64,000 bases of DNA from Anthoceros angustus. Lineage: Eukaryota; Streptophyta; Anthocerotopsida; Anthocerotales; Anthocerotaceae. The notes beneath the pieces were generated by a model that searched no databases, had not been told where the DNA came from, and saw only the letters and a list, made by a program, of their open reading frames with translations. Shown piece after piece: positions 1-12,100 of this stretch (position 1 is the first letter of the stretch; each line of letters begins with the position of its first letter). The stretch lies in assembly GCA_010909165.1 (NCBI GenBank), contig MU008206.1, positions 62,001-126,000 on the forward strand, given 5' to 3'. The translations under genes were made by a program, and so were the position numbers.

Positions 1-1500
1 GTGGGAAGAGAGAGTGCCAGGTTTGTGTTAAGATGGCCGCACCAAACGGGGACAGAACTAACAAACTTAATACCAAGCCTCCAAAACATGTTGCAATGTG
101 GAAGTGTAACAAAAAATTGCAACATCGACTGTAACATGGGGTGCCCTTTTCTAGTAGGGCGTGTCACCAAAGTCATCACCTTCAACATGCAAAACAGAAA
201 AGATCGGAGCCTCTGTTGTCTGCGGTGGTAGTGTGTCGTTTTCATCCCATATCGTCAATGCCAGTTGATCTTCAACCGGTCATTCGGGTCTCGCTGGAGT
301 CCTTCATTCGACCCTTCTTTCCAAGCAAGCTATACACTTGCATTTTCATGTCAATGCCTCCGTCTCGACAGATCTCCTTTGCCCAAAACTTGCTGTGGCC
401 TCTGCGAAAACTTATCTCTGTTGTTATTTCTTGAACTCGTCCGCCGCTCCAACCCGCTTCACTCGCTAGACATATACATTGAGCATCGTGGCGCCTTTTT
501 GTCAATGGCCACAACGCTCCTTTTCCGTTGAATCCGGCCACCAAAATGACCTCGATCCCGCAAAGGCCAATAATCCATTGCCTTCTTGGAGAACATGTTC
601 ACCAACATGCCTAATAAGCCCAAAGGTTTCTGATATGGCGATACGACCATCTTATCACCAGTGTGGTAAACAAGCTTCTTCACCACAGTTCCATGTCGGA
701 TAACTCTTGGGAGCACCCGTTTGATGTCTTTGCCGGCAAAAAGAGGAGCTTTTCCGACATTGGACTATGTCTTCACTGCGCTTCCCACTGTCAAATATTC
801 CATCATAACAAAGACCACTGCTCGTGGGATGTTGGTTTTCTCCCATACCGTGGTTTGTATGACTCTTTCGCACCACGACCTCAAAGCCTCCACGGCTTGA
901 ATCACCCCATCCACCCCATGCATCGAATTATCCGGAACACATCGGTGGTCTTCTCGTTGAAAGAGCGATGAGCTCTTTCAATTCTTCTTCAACGAAAGCC
1001 TTGTCATTCTCATGCCACCGTAAACCTCGAGGAGGTCGCAGAAAAGAAGAGTGTACCTCGGTGGCAAAATCCTTTCATATCCAAAATGTCTCGATGCACC
1101 ACCGAGCCACTTTGTCCAAGACCTGTGCACTGAAATCGAGTCGCATCCATGTCCTTGTCGCCATTTGTTTTCGCTCTTCTTCCATCCGCTTTTGCGCGCT
1201 TATAAACAAAATCTTGGAATGGTTTTGGCAGGCTTTCCAAATCCTCAATGTCTCCGGTTTACGCAAGCAAGGTAGGTGGTCGAAAAACGAATTGACGGTG
1301 AGTGCCTTTGGCCACCGCTGATTGTGGCAGGTGGCGGCTGTCACCCGACCCACCTGATATGTTGGATGGCGCAATGAGGGGTCGGCCGTGTCACCGCGAC
1401 TCCCTCATTGCGCCTACGGAAACAACAGGGGAGCGCGCCTGGCCACCGGCCAAGACTGCAAGTGCGCCCGGACCGCGCACTCTAACGAATACACTCACTT
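1..1500. other. No recognisable gene; decayed repeat sequence
   Basis: Only short, mutually overlapping open frames are seen on both strands and none has a recognisable motif. The first 130 bases share words with 33930-34090 (a 'taccaagcctccaaaa' type stretch followed by repeated 'gttgcaat'), so this may be the edge of a dispersed repeat. A 12-bp inverted repeat (gcgcaatgaggg and ccctcattgcgc) lies at about 1368-1415. Nothing here supports a gene. Confidence 0.4.
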
Positions 1501-1599
1501 ACCACTTTCAAGTAAAAGTTGAAACTTCGCCACTTTTGGCCTCGGTATGTTTAGGAAACCACACTTCAACGACTTAGGTGGCACACTTCATAGCCTTCG

Positions 1600-3000
1600 A
1601 AAGGCATGCTCGATAAGGTTAATCTTCTTCCGCCAACATCGCATGTTGAGAGAGAAAATGCATCAAGCACCGCGTGAAATGTTATGGAGATCCGCAAAGT
1701 ATATCGGGATATCCATCGACGGATGGACCAACAGAAGACGCCCACATTTCACGCGCTACCCAAGGACCGCCGATGTAGGTTTTGATCGACGCCCATGTTG
1801 TGGGGTGCATGATTTATAACTACACCATGTCGGCGGAACTATTCATGGCATACGGAACATCCTAACGATGCAAACCTCGACTATAGCCAATATCCAAAGA
1901 TGTCATTTCAAATTACGAGGGACTACTACCAAAGGTTCTCTATCTTCAACTCGACACCGACGGGAGAATAAGAATGCACGCTATTCGCTTCGAATATGTT
2001 GGTAGAGCTTAAGGTTTTGAGAAGGTAAAAGTAGGATTCCTCCGGTTGGGCACACTCATGACCAAGTTGACCAGATGTTTTCGAGGTTTTCAATGTTGCA
2101 CGGAAGGAAGCTTTACGCCCAAACCGACCGGTATTTTGGAGAATGCATATACGCCCAAACCAAAAATTATGGAGGTGAAAGAAGTTCCAGACTTCGAAAG
2201 TTTGTGGCCAATACCTTATGGTAAGGTGGCTATAAACAAAGTTGTGCAAAGGAAAGTTTGCACAATATATCTTTTCAAAGATCGCTCAAAATAACCCGAG
2301 AAACGCGAGGTGAGCGGACTTGTTATCGTGATGAGGGGCAAACAATATTCCACCGATGAATACCGGTCACCGGACGAGGGTTTGGAGTTTTGAATAATGT
2401 CCCATCTACTCCTATTCAAGCCGCTCGCTTGGTTCATTTGGAGGTCCAGTAAAAAGCGGTTGCAGAGGGAGAGATCCGAAAGAAGTCTTGCAAAGAATGC
2501 GTGGGAAACTAGAGGAAAACTCGTGACCCATTTGGGCGCAGTGAGGATATTTGGTGGAGGAATTCGGTCGAGCAATCACCATCGTGGACAAGATAGCATG
2601 TGAGCATGTTGAGGAATTGAAGACCCTTGGCAATGGTACGATAGAACACATAATGAAGAGTTGCATCGCGGTTGTACCGTAGGTGAGATTTTACAAAGAT
2701 CCAATCGTCGCAAGTGCCCGCGGACATGTATGTTGGAGCGCACAGGATGATGCGCGGGAACAAGAAAGCTTGAACGGCGATGTGTTGGAGATACAAACAG
2801 TCACATGATTGCGGTGTCAGGAGACGACAATCAATCCATGCTCGCTCGCAAAAGTTCTGGTGGACTTCCAATGTGACGCCCATTCATTAAAGTCCATTGG
2901 TGGGTGACTAAATGCAGCGCATTTGAAGGGTGTACCTAGAGGAGATGATTTTACGATCGCCCACCAACGCTACGTGGGGTCGCTCAACGACGGAGCATGA
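1600..3000 (+). pseudogene. Degenerate hAT-like transposase fragment
   Basis: In the plus frame around 1630-1760 the translation contains 'PPTSHVERE' followed after about 20 residues by 'GISIDGWTNRRR'. This resembles the DUF659 block of plant hAT-type transposases, where a P-P-[ST]-x-x-x-L/V-R segment precedes a 'DGWT..R' motif. Downstream the frame breaks repeatedly and I cannot place the catalytic residues or the C-terminal dimerisation domain. No terminal inverted repeats or 8-bp target duplications were found, so the ends are a guess. It would be a long-dead copy; a chance match in a noisy frame is the alternative. Confidence 0.35.
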
Positions 3001-3814
3001 GGTTGCGAAACACGTACAAATTGCTTCTTTTCGCATACATTCATCTTGGCATACGGGTTTTCTCTAACAAAACAAGCAACTAAATGCAAGGACCGTAACC
3101 ATAATACGGAAAAACATGTACGCTTTTGGCGCCTGCGGAGGAAGCTTAACATATGGAAGGAAGGGACGCTGGATGATGGCGCGTAAGATGTTGCATCCGG
3201 CGAGGACATTGAAACACTTGATGAACATGGTTCATGGAGTTCGATTAGTTAGTTTTCGATTGACCATGGACTCCTACTAGTGCCGGATGGAAGGTGCCGG
3301 GTGACCGACTTCGTGAGAGGATAGTGTGTTCCCCATGGACATAAACGGCTTAACCAAGTGCAGTATGGGCACACAAAATGACGGTACAATACAATTTGCG
3401 ATTATGTTCCAAATCCAAAACCGTGTCTCTATTCGATGGACCTTATTTTTTAGGACAACACATGATAAGACCGGCTGTACAAAAATGTTCAAACGCATCC
3501 ACCGATTCCGGTCCCACACTTTTTCCAAGTTTTGGAGGAATGAATTCAAAGACAATAATTTTTTGGCCACGTTCTTTTCGGTCCGAAAAGTGGATGCCAA
3601 ATTTTCTTCAAAACCCGCAATAACGTACATGGTTTTCTGGGACATGCTTTTTTTTGGATATGATGATGGGAAAGTTTACTGCCTTTTTCCCAGCAGCCCA
3701 TTTCAACGGAATCCGCCGATATTGCGCAGACTTTGTTAAAGGCTGCAGCAGGACAATCTGGAAATCCGAGAGGGGATAAAAGGGCGCCAGCATGGGCGCG
3801 AGGAGGAGGCTGGA

Positions 3815-4333
3815 ATGCTCCTCAAGGGTGAGAAGTCAGGAGGGCTGCAAGTGGAGGCCACACGTTGGCAAAGAAAGAAGCAAACGGACATGGGAGCCGC
3901 CAAAAAAGAAAAGGCGCCCCACTTGGCGAGGTCGGCCAGCGCCATGGGGCCGCGAGGAGGAGACGACCCTAGGGAGGTAGGTGCGCCAGAGGGCGAGGAA
4001 GGAGATGCATCCCATGAGAAGCTTGAAGAAAAACTGCAGGAGAAGGAAATGGCAGATTCATGGGAAATCACTCATGAGGCGGCCATGGAGGTGCAGGAAG
4101 GCAAGGAGGTCGCCATGGGAGCACGAGCTGGACCTGGACACGAGGCTAGACCAGCAGGAATGGAAGAAATCCGAACGTTGTTGGAGGAGGAGCATGCAAA
4201 CGGGTCAGCAGGCTCAAACAGCATGGACAAAGCGGGAGAATGGATTTGTGGATGGATCAACGCCATCAGGGCTGCTGGTGGGCGAGCTAGGGAGGCGACG
4301 TGGTATGCGTGGAAGGAGGAGATTAGAACGTGA
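3815..4333 (+). CDS. Charged hypothetical ORF, 5' to gypsy integrase
   Basis: A 172-codon frame rich in Glu, Lys, Arg and Gly, with several Trp and no recognised domain. It stops 9 bases before the integrase frame that starts at 4343, on the same strand. It may be the region between RNase H and integrase, or the tail of gag, of the same gypsy relic. It could also be a chance open frame in GC-rich DNA. I do not recognise a function. Confidence 0.25.
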   Translation: MLLKGEKSGGLQVEATRWQRKKQTDMGAAKKEKAPHLARSASAMGPRGGDDPREVGAPEGEEGDASHEKLEEKLQEKEMADSWEITHEAAMEVQEGKEVAMGARAGPGHEARPAGMEEIRTLLEEEHANGSAGSNSMDKAGEWICGWINAIRAAGGRAREATWYAWKEEIRT

Positions 4334-4342
4334 GGGGCGTTC

Positions 4343-5561
4343 ATGCCCAAGATACCGTTGAATGGTGAGGTACGAAATTTTCTAGAGCATGGAATCATGC
4401 CTGATGGTTTGTCTAGGGAGGGGCGAGCTGTTTTTCTCCACAAGACAGCCCCTTATTGCCTACGAGATGGGGTCTTGTACAAGCTTGGTCCAGACGAGAA
4501 GATTCGGCGATGTCTGGAAACTAGAGAAGCTGTTTTGGTCACAGGAGCTTTACATGCAGAAGAGGCTGGTGGTCATTATTCACAAATCACCGTGAAGAAG
4601 GTCTTGGATGCATGCTGGTGGGCTACAATGCAGAGGGATGTGTGGGAATTTATTAGGAGGTGTGATGCGTGTCAGAGGGTTGGAAGGCCCACTTTGTCAA
4701 CACAGTGGCCTCTCACCTACATACTACCTTTGGCACCATTTGAGAAGTGGGGTATAGATTTTGTAGGTCCAATCAAGCCACCCACACAATGGACAAGGAA
4801 GCAATATATCTTGGTGGCTACGGACTATTGTACAAAGATGGTGGAGGCTGAAGCAACAAGGAAGGACGACGCACCTGCAGTAGCGAAGTTTCTCTTTGAG
4901 AACATTATAACGAGGTATGGATGTCCTTTGAGTTGGTCTGATGGGGAACTCATTTCCTCAACTCGATTGAGACTCTCACCACCTACTTCAACATTCTAAG
5001 ATCGAAAGACAACTCCTTACAATCCCAAAGCGAATGGTTTGACGGAGAAAACGAATGGGCTGTGTACAATCTTGACCAAGGTAACTGGACTCACATGTAT
5101 GATTGGGACACTGTTACATTCAAGGCTTGGATGCCAGAGAAGGTGACAACCAAGAAGACCCCTTATTATTTAACATATGGCATGTCTCCTGTGATGCCGG
5201 TAGAATTTGAAGTACCCACCTATAGAATCATGGAGGATGAGCGATGATCAGAGGATAGCCGGTAGCTAGATTAGAATCTTTCATAGAGCGGAGGAACGAG
5301 GGAAGATGCTTTAGAAGAAACTCAAATTAGGGAGCTTAGAAAGGATAGGCATGATGGGAAGTTGAGGAAGCAAGAAGCTATCATGGCCGGGATTTGGTTC
5401 TTCTATATGATAGCTTATATGGACTTCCGAAGCTTAGATTGAGATGGATGGGACCTTATGAGGTGGTGGCGTGTATGAGAATGGATCCGTGCAATTACGA
5501 GTCTTGGATGGGGATTCTGCCAACTAGAGTGAATGGGTGGAAGGTTAAGTACCTTCACTGA
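4343..5561 (+). pseudogene. Ty3/gypsy integrase region, truncated and frameshifted
   Basis: Residues 1-218 (4343-4999) read as the zinc-finger and core start of a gypsy integrase. The H/H pair sits in 'LHAEEAGGHY', the Cys pair in 'RRCDACQRVG', and the first catalytic Asp block is 'WGIDFVGPI' followed by 'ILVATDYCTKMVEAEA'. After 'ENIITRYGCPLSW' the frame breaks; the next block ('NPKANGLTEKTNG', about 5020-5060) and a C-terminal part (to the stop at 5559-5561) follow in other frames. The second catalytic Asp and the Glu cannot be read cleanly, so it is inactive. The style ('WGIDFVGP', C-terminal 'NGWKVKYLH') is closest to the non-chromodomain Tat/Athila type of plant gypsy; that lineage call is inference. 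No reverse transcriptase lies upstream, so only the 3' part of pol remains. Confidence 0.75.
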
Positions 5562-5590
5562 GGTATCTGTTGTTTGCGAGACGCATAAGC

Positions 5591-5607
5591 GGGTGAGGAG
5601 GGGAGTA
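5591..5607 (+). other. Polypurine tract of the gypsy relic
   Basis: A purine-rich run (gggtgaggaggggagta) lies 30 bases after the integrase stop and is followed at 5608 by 'tgtgtcc', the expected layout of plus-strand primer site then 3' LTR starting TG. The matching 5' LTR is not in the window, so this is inferred from position. Confidence 0.4.
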
Positions 5608-6856
5608 TGTGTCCGATCCAAGAACTGGGAGGATCCTAGAGGTGGACCGTGGAGGTCCTGAGGGGCGTTTATAATAACCGCCCAGTGAGAGGAGGAGTAG
5701 TGGGAACCCACGAAGAGGTGATGGGAAGGTGGGCGGCCAAGGCGGCCCTTTGCGACTAAGGACGCGATCCTCCAGGGTGATGTCAGGACCTCTTGGACAG
5801 AGGGGAGATGCGATGAGTGGCGAGATTATCGTCCACGGAACATGTTGACCAAGGTGGACCACCTTGGAGACAATTTCAGTGTTCCTCCACGACCTCCGAA
5901 GCAGCGCCGGAGGCGAATAATTTCGCCCGGATCAACCGGGAGGCATGGTGAGGTCAGAAGCCACCTCCGTCGGCCATCGCCGTTCTTGATCCATGTGTGG
6001 GAACGCGAACCTCCTCAAGGAGGCGGGAGGAACAAGCACTCGGAAAGGGCGCGCCCCTCACAGGAGCGGAAGGAAGAGGCGGAAGGGGAGGCCCGGCGGT
6101 CCGGGAGCAAGAGGGTCGAGGAGGAGGCGGGAGGATTCCGACTCCATGCTGGAGCGGACCCCCTCGCCGCCTAGGAAGTGTGGGAGGACATCCCGCCTCT
6201 CCTCCTGGTGCCCCCACGGGCAACGGCCAGGAGGAGGCGGCCACAGACGGAGTTGGCGGCTCCGGCTCAGCGCAGCGACCAACGACAACGATATTGACAA
6301 CGGACTCGTCGAGGCGAAAAATGCGGAAGACGGCGCCGCACATAGCGCGACACCGAGGCGGCGCCGTGCCCTTGCCTCCGCAGCGGGTGGCAAGCGAGGA
6401 AAGCGTCTGAAGGCGGAAAGGACTGCCCAAGGCGGGAGGCCAGCGGCGGCCACCCGGGCAGGTCTGTTCCCGGCCGGGAGGGGCAAACAGGCGACTCCGG
6501 ACCCCTTCACCACCTCCGAGCCCTGTGGGAGGAGGCAGGCGGAGAAGGAGTTAGCGGCCAAGAGGGCCAAGGAAGGCGAGGCTCCGGACCGACTTTCGGG
6601 GACACCCGAGGGTCTGATTAGGTCCGGAGCCCGTCGGACTCGCTCCGGGTTAGTGCGGTCTCTTGATCCTTGACCCGGACCAAGAGATGCCTGCGCCCAC
6701 AACGGACTTTCTGGGCATCTCCCCAGCGGCGGCCGTGGAAGAAACGCGGCGAGTTTTAGCTACCGTCATGGACGGTATGCTTTGGGGTCTCTCTGGAACA
6801 GCGGAGAAGACCCAAGAAGTGGAGGCCACCCGACGGAGGATGGTGGAACTTCAAGG
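5608..6856. other. GC-rich stretch, probable 3' LTR and leader DNA
   Basis: This stretch follows the gypsy polypurine tract and ends exactly where LTR-like repeat A begins. It contains a 'gtttataataacc' TATA-like site near 5668, as an LTR promoter might. From about 5940 to 6720 it is strongly GC-rich, with long overlapping open frames on both strands of Gly/Arg/Pro-rich composition; these look like composition artefacts. A short plus frame at 6663-6856 ('ATVMDGMLWGLSG...') reads smoothly into repeat A and might be a gag N-terminus cut by it. I cannot fix the LTR end. Confidence 0.3.
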
Positions 6857-7930
6857 TGTGGGAGGCAGATCCCGGGGCTCCCGAGATGCGCCCTCTAGCG
6901 GCCACACTTATCCCACTGTCGTTTCGTACGTTGGGTTTCGTCCCATGAGACTTGTGGAGCAGTCGAATCTTGAAATCCGTCACTACACCGCTACACACTA
7001 CCTCGGCCTTCTAAACAAGCAAGGCGCCCTCTCACGCTCCCTCTACAGCGGCTCGCCCGTCTTTGCGTAAATCCTCAGCCTCAACCTACAGCGACACCAC
7101 ACAATTGCAGTTCGTCTTAACGGCGGTGTCTATCACGGGCGCCAGGACCCCTGACCCACACCGCAACCGTCCCTACTCCTAAGACACTCTTCTCCACACG
7201 GGCGCCCTCTTACTTGCAGTTGGGATTCGTCCCTTAGGCTCGCACTGTGGCCTTAGTTTTCCTACACTCTAATCCTCCTCACAACTCTCTCAATCAACAA
7301 CGCCCTCTTCTTCTCTACTCATCTACCCTTCCTTCCTCCACAATCTCCTACTCTAACACCAATTGCTGGCTCATTAATTCCAACTCGCCCTTACGGCTGG
7401 CACAGTCCGTCAGGAAATTGAGTTCTTCCTTGGGCGGTTGCTATGTGGTTTGTACAGACGAGAACCTCCGAGTCTTTCCTGCAGTCTACCCTCAAGCCGA
7501 GAGTTCCTTGAGCATCGCCACACACTCAAAGCAAAACAATTCACCACAACCATTCACAAGGGAGGCGGCTAGCGGGCGCTGCAAAGAGCAAGCCCGCACT
7601 CCGACCGCGTTCTCCCTCTCTACGGACCTGCGTTGGCTTGCGGTAGCACGAAATTCTGCACACAAAGTGAAGGACTCGGGAGGATGGGAGGCAAGACACG
7701 ATAATTTTACTTCACAAGCTCCCTCCTTTTATAGGGAGGTCCTCACATACAGCCTCCCCAGCGCGCCCTCCACAGCCGCCTTACTCCTTATTTTAGTGTA
7801 TCCTATTGTCGACTTTAAGTTCGACATCCAAGCATCTTGGGTAAAATTCTATTCTAGCAAATTCACCTATGTGAGCCTTAATGGCTCTGTCAACATTCCT
7901 ATCTAGCTAGTCAACACACTCTTTGTGACA
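6857..7930 (-). repeat. LTR-like repeat A (inverted partner of repeat B)
   Basis: A 1.07-kb block that starts 'tgtgggaggc' and ends 'tttgtgaca', so it has the TG...CA ends of an LTR. The same sequence occurs in reverse orientation at 33524-33333 and 21961-21017, interrupted there by a CACTA element. Just inside its right end, on the minus strand, lies a purine-rich 'agaggaggaca' conserved in both copies; a polypurine tract is expected next to a 3' LTR. I therefore assign A as the 3' LTR of a minus-strand element whose internal region begins at 7931. The plus-strand open frame 7247-7906 has no domain and is part of the repeat. Confidence 0.6.
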
Positions 7931-8150
7931 AGCATTAATGCTGTCCTCCTCTAAAGAAAAGTCTTCCCAAGTGGCATCTTGCCCCATGTCTTCAAGCTAA
8001 TTTAAGGACTTCTTATGAATCCCTTCCTTATCTTGATGCCTATCTTGAGTTCCTTCCTCCAATAAAATAGCCGGGCTCTCTTAGCCCTTGGCTCATCCTC
8101 GACTTCTCCTCTTCCTCTCACTTGTGGAGCAAGTGAGCTCCTTGCTCTTG

Positions 8151-9464
8151 CACCCATGTTAGGAGGTTGGTCTTCTCCTTGTGATCCTTGCTCCATTCCT
8201 GCAAGATCAACCCCCTCTTCCTCTTTTCCTGCAAGGGCCAAGGTACTCGTCCCCCCTGCCGTCAAATCCATGCTAGCAGCCTTTGAATCCGCTGCTTCTC
8301 CCGGCCCTCCTACCATGAACTCCTCCTACCACGGTAGGAGTTCCTACCGAAGTTTCTTCTTCCTTACCCCTTCACAGGTGATTCTCTCCACATGCAGCTT
8401 CTCGCTTCACTCGCTTCTCCACAGCTTCTCCTTCACTCGCTTCTCCACAGTGCAAGTTTCTCCACCCTGTTGCTTGGGACACTCTCCAAGTCTAAGGCTT
8501 CCGGTTGGACTTGCATGAGGGCCTCCCTATCATCGTCATGAGGTCCCAACATCCTCCTCTCAGCAAGTCGCAACAACTCGTTAGTGGCCTTGAGCACCTT
8601 GTTGTGAAGATGGGCTGCAAATCGTTGTTGTGCCATCTCCAATTCTTCGTAATCCTCAAGCCATACTCCATGCTCACACTTGCTTTTGTAAGCATCTCGC
8701 TCAAGGCCAGCTCACGGTCTTGACATGGAGCCACATTCTCCGTCCTCTCATTACGGTTGGCGGATCAATCTCTCTTGTAGGGCATAATCAGAAATCTGCT
8801 CCCTCACCGCCAACATATGCTCTGCACCCATGTTGGGAGGTTGGTCTTCTCCTTGTGATTCTTGCTCCATTCTGCAAGATCAACCCCTCTTCCTTCTTTC
8901 TGCAAGGGCCAAGGTACTCTCGCCTCCCTTGCCGTCAAATCCATGCTAGCGACCTTTGAATCCACTGCTTCTTCCGGCCCTCCTACCATGGAACTCCTCC
9001 TACCACGGTAGGAGTTCCTACAGTTTCTTCTTCCTTACCCCTTCACAGGTGATTCTCTCCACACTGTGAGCTTCTCGCTTCACTCGCTTCTCCACAGTGC
9101 GAAGTTTCTCCACCCTTGGGACACTCTCCAAGTCTAAGGCTTCGGTTGGACTTGCATGAGGGCCTCCCTATCATCGTCATGAGGTCCCAACATCCTCCTC
9201 TCAGCAAGTCGCAACAACTCGTTAGTGGCCTTGAGCACCTTGTTGTGAAGATGGGCTGCAAATCGTTGTTGTGCCATCTCCAATTCTTCGTAATCCTCAA
9301 GCCATACTCCATGCTCACACTTGCTTTTGTAAGCATCTCGCTCAAGGCCAGCTCACGGTCTTGACATGGAGCCACATTCTCCGTCCTCTCATTACGGTTG
9401 GCGGATCAATCTCTCTTGTAGGGCATAATCAGCCAAATCTAGCTCCCTCACCGCCAACATATGC
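8151..9464 (-). repeat. Tandem duplication of ~670 bp inside the gag-like region
   Basis: Two adjacent copies, about 8151-8824 and 8825-9464. Each begins with 'ggaggttggtcttctcc', contains the palindrome 'tcctaccacggtagga', and ends with 'gccaacatatgct'. They differ by single-base changes and several short indels (for example 'cccccctgccgtc' versus 'gcctcccttgccgtc'), so both cannot be in frame over their full length. On the minus strand each encodes the 'LHNKVLKATNELLRLAERR' helix. Confidence 0.9.
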
Positions 9465-10279
9465 TGCACCGCCTCATGACGGCCTTTCTCCTTTGCCATT
9501 TCTTCCTCCAACTCCCCTATCCTCCTAGGGAGTTGTGCATTCTCCTCTTGGACTTCTCGTTCCATTTCCAATCTTTGGACAAAATGTGTCCGTTCTTCCA
9601 GCTCTTCTTCCTTCAATTCCGCCTCCGGATTTCTCCCAGCTCCTTTTCCATGTCACTAATCTTCCACGGCTGTGTGGCTATGACCGCTCATGTGCGCCTA
9701 CTTGCCTTTGTCTGTCCTCATTTCTTTGCATTGCTCTCGTCTTGACCTTTCCTCCATTAGCAGCACTTGCTTGTCTTACGCCTTCTTTTCCATGTCGCAC
9801 CATGTGAGCAAGTTGCTCCACCTTCTCCTCTCGAGCTGCCAATTGCTTGGTAAGAGCCTTGTTCTCCGAATATGATGGTTTGTTTCCTGTTGTCTCAAGA
9901 CTCTTTTCCAAGTGCTCCACTTGAGCTTCCATCCTCATAACATCCTCCACCGCAGCTCGCCTACACCAATTTCCCTTGCTTGGTAGGTCCTTGTCTTCTC
10001 GCCTCCGTCTTCAAGAATTCAACTCTCCTCTTGGCGGCTCCTATGTACCTTGAACATCTCCCCTGTCGCATCTCCTCCAACATGTCTAAGTCTCCTTTCT
10101 TACCTCCGGGACTCAAGGCCTTTGCCTTGCTCATGGGATCTTACATCCCTTGCTTCCCTATGATGAGCTCCCGCTCATCACTTGGTGGGGCAACTCCTCC
10201 CACCGTGACTCCATCCTCGCCCACCTAGCAGGGCCGGTTGCCTTCTTATCTCCTCTTGGGAGCTTCCAAACCGTGACTT

Positions 10280-10480
10280 CCTTTCCCTCCTACCGTGGTA
10301 GGAGGTGCTCCTAGTGGGACTACTTCCCTACCGTGGTAGGACTAATTCGCCACCGTAGGTCTTGTCATGAGAGGGCGAGAGGGGTCCCAAACCACTGTGG
10401 GAACACCTCCTACCCTCGTAGGTGGGATTCCTGCCATGGTAGGATCTATCCTACCTTCCATCTCCGCATCTTCTGCGGTC
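10280..10480. repeat. Cluster of 'cctacc-ryggtagg' palindromes
   Basis: At least five imperfect or perfect copies of a 14-16 bp palindrome (cctaccgtggtagg and variants with AT, CG or TG centres) occur within 200 bp. On the minus strand they encode a Pro-Thr-x-Val/Ala-Gly peptide repeat at the C-terminus of the 350-codon frame. The same palindrome recurs at 8311-8345, 8990-9015 and 20530-20760. Confidence 0.75.
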
Positions 10481-11912
10481 CAAACTTCAAATCCCCCTAC
10501 AACTTCTCCTTGCAAGTCCTCCTGCACATCCTCTGGCCTATCTTTCGGAGGGATTCCTTCCAGCAATAATGTCCGGTGGTCTTGCGGCACCTCCTTTAGC
10601 AAAGCACCAAGCACTCCTGTCCCTCTCCCTCTGTAAGTACACAATGTTAAAGGGATGCTTGGAATCATCCAACTCCTTACTTGTGAGTAGCCCTCTACTT
10701 CCCACAAATGCACTAGATAAGTGCTAAGATAGCCTTGTTGCATCTTCATCAAGCGTTGGGTTTGAACTTTTCCGGTGGTAGGTGTATGCTTCATACATGA
10801 TGAGCCCCAATCCGGCTTCGCTCCTTGAGTGATCTTCCATAGAAAATGGAGGAAGGTAGTGCTGAAATATGACACCTTGGATTGCTCACCAAGCCCAAAA
10901 CAATTCTTGTGAACAATCTCCACTTGGGCTCCAAGATTTGGTCGTCCACAACCGTTCTTGGACTTAGCCTTCATGCCCCCTTGCATAAGTGTAAGGGCTC
11001 CCTTGGGAAGATCCGCCGTTGATGCACGCTTGCCTCCACTCGTTCCTTCCATCAACGTGATTCCGCTATCCTCGCTATCCGGCCTGCCATATACCTGGCG
11101 TATGCTCCTTACGGTCCAACACCGTGGATCCGTCCGTGCGTTCCTATCCGGTAAGGCAGCCAATTCCTCTTCCGTCTGCTGCAAATTAGCAAAACACTCC
11201 TCTATCAATTCAAGGTTGGTGTAAGACCAATGTCGCCCATACACCCACTCTAGCTGAATATTCTCCTCTGCTGCCCAAGGTCGAAAGTCTGAAAGGTCTC
11301 TAGAGGACAGCTGGCACCTGCGTAAATAAGGGCATGTCAAATTTCCACCCTCAGGTCGATCCTCCGCCTTAGACCTCTTGCGCTCCTGCGCCACCTCCCT
11401 TGGTGGACGCTCCTTCCTTGCCCTTAGTCATGGTAGGCTTGGTCATGGCCTCCTTGGTTAGTACTTGCACGAAATTGAAGAAAAGTGATGCCTCCCCCGC
11501 AATTCCTGCACACCGACTTCTTATCCTTGCAAGCGTTTCTCCTCCTCAGCGATTTGATTTGCTCTTGCTCACAGCTCAAAGGTCCTTGCCCTTGCTCTCC
11601 TCCTGCAGTCCTTACACCTTGGCGTCCCCAAAACCCCGATTTCTCCTGCAGAAAGCTCACCAAAATTCCCCACGGACTCTTACACCTTGCAATTTAGGAG
11701 CCCTTCCTTCACGGTTTCCTAGCAATCTTGCCACGCTCCACCCTCCTAGGCACCCTCACGAGCTTGGCAAGTGTTGGGTTGCGCCCCAACCTTCTTCTCC
11801 TTCTCTTCTTCCTCTTTTCCTCCTTCTTCCTCTCTTGGGCGCTGGCGGTTTCCGCCTCCTTCTTGAGCTTGCGCCTCCTTCTCCTCCTCCGCAGGGCGTG
11901 TGCAGTAGCGTT

Positions 11913-12088
11913 TGTTAAGCCCGATAACCATTTGCTGGTTACTTAAGTTAGGTTAGGTTAGCTTTATATGCAGTTATTTATTCATTGTATTTAAGCAACA
12001 CTTTACACTTAATTGATTAATGTTCTTTTGTGCAACTTGTGTGTCTCTCGCTCACCGCTCTAGCCAGCTAGTCTCTCTATTTTTCTCA
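11913..12088 (+). repeat. 5' LTR of copia element
   Basis: Starts TGTTAA and ends CTCA; nearly identical to 19972-20151 apart from a few short indels ('cagttattt' versus 'aacagttattt', 'cccgataacc' versus 'actgataacca'). The close match between LTRs suggests a fairly recent insertion despite the heavily damaged interior. Confidence 0.93.
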
Positions 12089-12100
12089 TGGTATCAGAGC
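12089..12100 (+). other. Primer-binding site (initiator tRNA-Met type)
   Basis: The 12-base 'tggtatcagagc' follows the 5' LTR directly. This is the standard minus-strand primer site of plant Ty1/copia elements. Confidence 0.9.

Larger units (their letters stand above)
8002..11912 (-). pseudogene. Coiled-coil, gag-like coding region of the A/B element
   Basis: Minus-strand frames with consistent character run from about 11910 down to 8002. The longest is 350 codons (10342-11394), with blocks such as 'RHWSYTNLELIEECF' and 'DPRCWTVRSIRQVYG', ending in a Pro-Thr-Val-Gly repeat. Next come heptad-rich coiled coils at 9678-9950 and 9392-9616 (many Glu, Leu, Lys). Acidic, 'DPPNMGAR'-like blocks follow at 8002-8700, partly duplicated. 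The frame is broken in several places. Position between a 3' LTR (A) and a missing 5' end suggests the gag-like protein of a non-autonomous or large LTR element; no protease, reverse transcriptase or integrase is seen. I do not recognise the family. The copia insertion at 11913 interrupts its 5' side. Confidence 0.45.

Noticed and set aside
1368-1415. 12-bp inverted repeat as a transposon terminus
   Set aside because: Only about 23 bp of other sequence lies between the arms and there is no flanking duplication; more likely a chance hairpin.
6058-6702. Overlapping long frames on both strands at 5954-6702
   Set aside because: Explained by strong GC richness; all are Gly/Arg/Pro/Ser-rich, with no conserved motif.
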